From: Candidatus Apopatocola equi | GTDB taxonomy: Bacteria; Bacillota; Clostridia; Oscillospirales; Oscillospiraceae | NCBI GenBank assembly: GCA_018065965.1 | Contig: JAGHSH010000215.1 | Coordinates: forward strand, 1-8,731 | Reading direction: 5' to 3' | Length of the DNA: 8,731 bases | In this document: one piece after another, positions 5,550-8,731 of the stretch | How positions within the stretch are numbered: the stretch's first letter is position 1 | Layout: each line of letters starts with the position of its first letter | Notes under the pieces: model-generated | What the model was told of the DNA's origin: nothing | The model's database searches: none | What the model saw: only the letters and a program-made list of their open reading frames with translations | Position numbers and translations under genes: made by a program

Positions 5550-6425
5550 ATGGACACGAAAAGATATGAAGTTTTTGTGAAAATAGTCGAACACGCCTCT
5601 CTGACCAAAGCAGCGGAGGAGCTGGGGCTCACCCAGTCGGGCGTCAGCCACACGCTCTCCGCCCTGGAGGAGGAGCTGGGCTTCACCCTGCTCAAGCGCA
5701 GCCGCACCGGGGCGCGGCTCAGCGCGGAGGGGGAGCGGCTGCTGCCCTATATCAAAGAGATCGTCCGGCAGGAGAAGCTGCTGCACACGGAGGCCGAGGC
5801 GCTCCGGGGCGTGACGGCGGGAGCCGTGCGCATCGGCACCTTCACCAGCGTGGCCACCCACTGGCTGCCGGGCATGATGAAGGAATTTCAGGCACTCTAT
5901 CCGCAGGTGGAGTTCCGGCTTTTTAACGGTGATTACCACGATGTGGACGGCTGGCTCGCCGACGGGAGCGTGGATGTGGGCTTTGTCACCCTGCCCACCG
6001 CCGGGGATTGGGAGTGCATCCCCCTGCGGGACGATCCGCTGCTGGCGGTGCTGCCCAAGGGGCACCCGCTCTCCCGCAAGGCGGTGTGCCGGACGGAGGA
6101 GGTAGCCGGGGAGCCCTTTATCTCCCTGCTGGAAAGCTCCGACCATGACGCCCGCCGGGCGCTGGATGCAGTGGGGCTGCGGCCCAATGTGAAATTCACC
6201 ACCAAGGACGACTATGCCATCGTGGCCATGGTGGAGCAGGGGCTGGGCGTGAGCATCATGCCGGAGCTGCTGCTGAGAGGGCAGAGCCGCTCCATTGAGT
6301 GCAGGCCGCTCTCCCCCGCCGTGAGCCGCACGCTGGCGCTGGCCATCCCCGCAGGGGAAAAGGCCGGCCCTGCCGCCAGAGCCTTTGCCGCCTTTGCAGC
6401 GGAGTGGGTAAAAAAGAACGGCTGA
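5550..6425 (+). CDS. LysR-family transcriptional regulator
   Basis: A 291-residue DNA-binding regulator of usual LysR-type length. The winged helix-turn-helix covers residues 1-60, with the helix-turn-helix at about 18-37 (SLTKAAEELGLTQSGVSHTL) and the typical follow-on LEEELGFTLLKRSRTGARLS. A linker helix at about 62-88 leads to a periplasmic-binding-protein-like effector domain starting at GAVRIGTFTS (91-100) and running to the end. The start is set by alignment of MDTKRYEVFVKIVEHASLT with LysR N-termini, although the ribosome site AAGGGG is an unusual 13 nt away. Such proteins often control the divergent neighbour, so putP is the likely target; the effector is unknown, with proline or a related compound as a guess. 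A consensus promoter suggests steady expression unless repressed. The gene ends at a terminator shared with the converging TRAP gene. Confidence 0.95.
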   Translation: MDTKRYEVFVKIVEHASLTKAAEELGLTQSGVSHTLSALEEELGFTLLKRSRTGARLSAEGERLLPYIKEIVRQEKLLHTEAEALRGVTAGAVRIGTFTSVATHWLPGMMKEFQALYPQVEFRLFNGDYHDVDGWLADGSVDVGFVTLPTAGDWECIPLRDDPLLAVLPKGHPLSRKAVCRTEEVAGEPFISLLESSDHDARRALDAVGLRPNVKFTTKDDYAIVAMVEQGLGVSIMPELLLRGQSRSIECRPLSPAVSRTLALAIPAGEKAGPAARAFAAFAAEWVKKNG

Positions 6426-6488
6426 ACAAAGAAAAAGGGCTCCCTGCGAAGGAAAATTGCAGGGAGCCCTTTTTATGATTTTGTTCAG
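6422..6488. terminator. Bidirectional terminator between regulator and TRAP genes
   Basis: An 11-bp stem (GGGCTCCCTGC, 6437-6447, with its complement at 6459-6469) has an 11-nt loop, five A residues before it (6432-6436) and five T residues after it (6470-6474). It can therefore end both converging transcripts. An outer perfect 9-bp inverted repeat (CTGAACAAA at 6422-6430, TTTGTTCAG at 6480-6488) extends the dyad and includes both stop codons. Confidence 0.92.
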
Positions 6489-8566
6489 GCAGCCGCAGCG
6501 CCGCGGTTCTTTCTCTCCTGCAGCAGCATGAAGGCAACCACGCCGCCCACCAGAGCACAGCCGATGATATCGGTCAGCGTGCCCGGGTAGATCAGCATCA
6601 GGCCGCCGCCGCCGGCAAGGATGCGGAGAACGGGATTGAGCCTGCCCATGAAATAGCCCTCCAGCGCCATGCCCACGCCGAACATACCGGCCAGAGAAGT
6701 GGCGGTGATCATCACGATCTCCACGGCGTTGGTGTCCACCAGCACCATGGCGGGGTTATAGGCCAGCATGTAGGGGATGATGAAGGCCGCAATGGCCAGC
6801 TTGGTGGCATTGAAGGCGGTCTTCATGGGGTTGGCCTTGGCAATGGCAGCGCCCGCATAGGCAGCCAGCGCCACAGGCGGGGTGATGTCGGCCACGATGC
6901 CGAAGTAGAACACAAAGAAGTGCGCGGCAATGCGGGGAATGCCGATCTGGATCAGAATGGGAGCGCAGGTAGAGGCCATGATGCAGTAGTTGGCGGTGGT
7001 GGGCACACCCATGCCCAGCACGATGCAGCAAAGCATGGTCAGCACCAGCGCCACGATCTTCGTGCCGCCGGAGATGCGGATGATCACAGAGATGATCTGG
7101 CTGGCAAGGCCGGTCATGGTAATGCAGCCGGCGATGATGCCCGCGATGCCGCAGGCGGCCGCCACGGAGATGCTGCCCTTGGCGCCGCTGGCAAGTGCGT
7201 CAAAGAAGAGGGCGGGCGTCATTTTCGCGTCCTTCTTCAGCATGGAAATAGCGGTGAGCAGCAGACCCATGCAGAGCACCACCGCGCCCACGCCCTCGTT
7301 GAGGGGGGCAAAGAGATAGACGAGCAGCAGCAGGATGCCCAGGCCGGAGGGCAGGGGAGTGCTCTCCAGATTGCTGACCACCACCGTGAACACCACGGAG
7401 ATGGCGGCGGCAAAGGCCATAGTGCGCTTGCCGGAGGAAACCAGATACACCAGAATGATCAGGGGCAGCAGCAGATAGAGCTTCTTCACCAGACTCACGG
7501 CGGTGGGCAGCTCACTGCGGTCAATGCCCTTGAGGCCCAGCTTCTTGGCCTCCAGATGCACGGAGATGAAGATGCCCGCGAAATACAGGAAGGCGGGCAG
7601 GATGGCCCGGCCGATGATATCGGAGTAGGGCACGCCCACATAGTCGGCCATCAGGAAGGCGGCAGCGCCCATGATGGGGGGCATGATCTGTCCGCCCGTG
7701 GAGGCGGCAGCCTCCACCGCGCCGGCAAACTCGCCCTTGTAGCCCGTGCGCTGCATCATGGGGATGGTCACGGAGCCGGTGGTCACCGTGTTGCCCACGG
7801 AGGAGCCGGAGACCATGCCGCAGAGCGCGGAGGAAATGACCGCCACCTTGGCGGGGCCGCCTGCGGCAGCACCGGCGGCGCTGTTGGCCAGATCAATGAA
7901 GAAGTTGGAAATGCCCGTGCGCTCCAGGAACGCACCGAAGACGATGAACACCACAATGAACTTGCTGCACACCTGAATGGGCGTGGTCAGCAGTCCGGTG
8001 GTATTGTAGAACAGGCCGATGGTCAGCTGACGGGTGGCCTTCCACGCGCCCAGACCCTTGACGCCCACATAGTAATAGATAGCGTAGATCAGGAAGGCGC
8101 TGGCCACGCAGAGAATGGGAATACCCGTGGAACGGCGGCAGAGCTCCATTACGGCCAGCACGCCGACGATCCCGATATAGATCTCGTACTTCTTTACGTT
8201 CAGCACGCCCAGTCGGACGGTGAGATCCTTGGCGTTGACGACCACATAGAAAAACGCGGCGGTGCCCAGCACCATGATCACAAGATCGTACCAGGGGATA
8301 TGGTTGACCTTCTGCACGCCCTTCTTCGCGGGATAGATCAGATAACCGATGAAGAGCATGGCGCCCAGGAAGGAGGGATATCGCACCAGATCCAGCCAGG
8401 TCGCAAACAGGGTCACATAGATGACAAAAACGCTGACGGCCGCCATAACGCCGTAAACAGCCCATTTCTGCCAGCCCTCCCAGATGCGGGTGTTGCTCTC
8501 GCGGTCATATTTCTTCATGACCTCGTCGAGAGCCGCTGCATCGACGGCATTGTGTTTATCAGACAT
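6485..8566 (-). CDS. TRAP transporter fused permease (DctQ-like plus DctM-like)
   Basis: A 693-residue membrane protein of the fused 4TM/12TM class of TRAP transporters, which use an ion gradient and an extracellular solute receptor to import organic acids or similar solutes. The N-terminal 30 residues are hydrophilic. A small-subunit-like part with about four or five hydrophobic segments follows (about 36-167). The large permease part carries the signatures GMVSGSSVGNTVTTGSV (250-266) and AVEAAASTGGQIMPPIMGAA (283-302). In the second half are GMGVPTTANYCIMA and the block FYFGIVADITPPVALAAYAG. The fused form typically works with TAXI-family receptors. I chose the ATG at 8566 because GGAGGT lies 8 nt upstream. 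An in-frame ATG at 8689 would add 41 polar, basic residues translated through a hairpin and lacks a ribosome site. The substrate cannot be read from the sequence. Confidence 0.95.
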   Translation of the reverse strand: MSDKHNAVDAAALDEVMKKYDRESNTRIWEGWQKWAVYGVMAAVSVFVIYVTLFATWLDLVRYPSFLGAMLFIGYLIYPAKKGVQKVNHIPWYDLVIMVLGTAAFFYVVVNAKDLTVRLGVLNVKKYEIYIGIVGVLAVMELCRRSTGIPILCVASAFLIYAIYYYVGVKGLGAWKATRQLTIGLFYNTTGLLTTPIQVCSKFIVVFIVFGAFLERTGISNFFIDLANSAAGAAAGGPAKVAVISSALCGMVSGSSVGNTVTTGSVTIPMMQRTGYKGEFAGAVEAAASTGGQIMPPIMGAAAFLMADYVGVPYSDIIGRAILPAFLYFAGIFISVHLEAKKLGLKGIDRSELPTAVSLVKKLYLLLPLIILVYLVSSGKRTMAFAAAISVVFTVVVSNLESTPLPSGLGILLLLVYLFAPLNEGVGAVVLCMGLLLTAISMLKKDAKMTPALFFDALASGAKGSISVAAACGIAGIIAGCITMTGLASQIISVIIRISGGTKIVALVLTMLCCIVLGMGVPTTANYCIMASTCAPILIQIGIPRIAAHFFVFYFGIVADITPPVALAAYAGAAIAKANPMKTAFNATKLAIAAFIIPYMLAYNPAMVLVDTNAVEIVMITATSLAGMFGVGMALEGYFMGRLNPVLRILAGGGGLMLIYPGTLTDIIGCALVGGVVAFMLLQERKNRGAAAA

Positions 8567-8574
8567 GGGGGAGC

Positions 8575-8580
8575 ACCTCC
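8575..8580 (-). promoter_or_regulatory. Ribosome binding site deciding the TRAP permease start
   Basis: GGAGGT on the - strand lies 8 nt before the ATG at 8566. It favours this start over the upstream in-frame ATG at 8689. Confidence 0.8.
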
Positions 8581-8653
8581 GGGATTTATATTTCTTCCGG
8601 CTTCCGCAGTGGGAAGACGGGACTGCGCGGGGAAATGTGAAAGAGAAAACAGA

Positions 8654-8673
8654 GTGCCGCACCGCTGCGGCAC
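8654..8673 (-). terminator. Hairpin between putative receptor gene and TRAP permease
   Basis: GTGCCGCA (8654-8661) and TGCGGCAC (8666-8673) make a perfect 8-bp GC-rich stem with a 4-nt loop, starting about 25 nt after the stop of the upstream minus-strand gene. On the - strand it is followed by TCTGTTTTCTCTTT, a broken U-rich tract. It may be a leaky terminator or an mRNA-stabilising 3' hairpin that lets the upstream gene be expressed above the permease. No clear promoter is visible between it and the permease. Confidence 0.55.
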
Positions 8674-8698
8674 ACTGCATTAATGACAAAAGGAAGAG

Positions 8699-8731
8699 TT
8701 ATACCACGATCACATCAATGCCCACATAATC
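8699..8731 (-). CDS. C-terminal end of an upstream gene, possibly the TRAP solute receptor
   Basis: The right edge of the window reads on the - strand as an open frame ending DYVGIDVIVV and TAA (stop at 8701-8699). Only ten codons are visible, so the protein cannot be identified from its own sequence. A gene in this orientation, 132 bp before a fused TRAP permease, is most often a TAXI-family solute receptor, which is the working guess. The reading frame could also be chance, since 33 bp is short. Confidence 0.4.
   Translation of the reverse strand, partial: DYVGIDVIVV

Noticed and set aside
5430..6146. Open frame of 238 codons on the - strand antisense to the LysR-type gene
   Set aside because: It overlaps a clear LysR-family gene and the divergent promoter region, and has no recognisable domain.
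8601..8627. Weak inverted repeats in the TRAP leader (CTTCC/GGAAG and CGCAGT/ACTGCG)
   Set aside because: The stems are 5-6 bp, mutually exclusive and without a T-tract; they are no better than expected by chance in a GC-rich leader.
6920..8683. A 587-codon open frame on the + strand, antisense to the TRAP permease
   Set aside because: It is exactly opposite a well-supported membrane protein gene. Its translation is dominated by His, Gly, Asp and Gln, as expected from the complement of hydrophobic GC-rich codons, and it has no ribosome site or family motif.
8567..8689. Upstream in-frame start extending the TRAP permease by 41 residues
   Set aside because: The added segment is basic and unlike TRAP N-termini, contains the GC-rich hairpin, and lacks a Shine-Dalgarno sequence, while a good one precedes the ATG at 8566.
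1..8731. CRISPR array, tRNA, rRNA, insertion sequence or phage genes
   Set aside because: I saw no regularly spaced direct repeats, no cloverleaf-like segment, no transposase or integrase motifs, and no rRNA-like sequence on either strand.

Overview
The window looks like chromosomal DNA from a Firmicute, most likely a gut clostridial lineage such as the Oscillospiraceae. This rests on strong AGGAGG-type ribosome binding sites, sigma-A type promoters, a Gram-positive style lipoprotein, GC-rich core genes with clostridial-looking S2 and EF-Ts proteins, and a fused TAXI-type TRAP permease. The assignment is inferred from gene style, not from a marker comparison.

Layout. Positions 1-1735 (+) hold an AT-richer lipoprotein gene with helical repeats and a C-terminal beta domain resembling NPCBM. 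A gene-free stretch (1736-2059) follows. It contains a degraded dispersed-repeat fragment, a perfect GC-rich terminator for the lipoprotein gene, a short hairpin, and the terminator of the converging ribosomal operon. Positions 2060-3711 (-) are rpsB-tsf (ribosomal protein S2 and elongation factor Ts), translationally coupled through a 1-nt overlap. The operon ends right after tsf. It is preceded by a leader of about 100 nt that can fold into a long stem and is a candidate autoregulatory element. Its promoter is built into the terminator of the next gene upstream. Positions 3894-5426 (-) encode a PutP-type Na+/proline symporter, divergent from a LysR-type regulator at 5550-6425 (+). The 123-bp gap between them carries a consensus TTGACA-17-TATAAT promoter for the regulator, whose -10 box lies in a palindrome also usable as the -10 of putP. 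After a bidirectional terminator, positions 6485-8566 (-) encode a fused TRAP permease. At the right edge is the last codons of another minus-strand gene, probably the cognate solute receptor, separated from the permease by a hairpin-containing spacer.

How it fits together. The right two thirds is a nutrient-uptake region: a sodium-coupled symporter with a probable local regulator, and a TRAP transporter. The ribosomal operon is housekeeping. The lipoprotein gene differs in base composition and may be of separate origin. No clearly new multi-gene system is visible. The most interesting signals are regulatory: the overlapping divergent promoters, the promoter embedded in a terminator, the rpsB leader fold, and the hairpin between the putative receptor and the permease.
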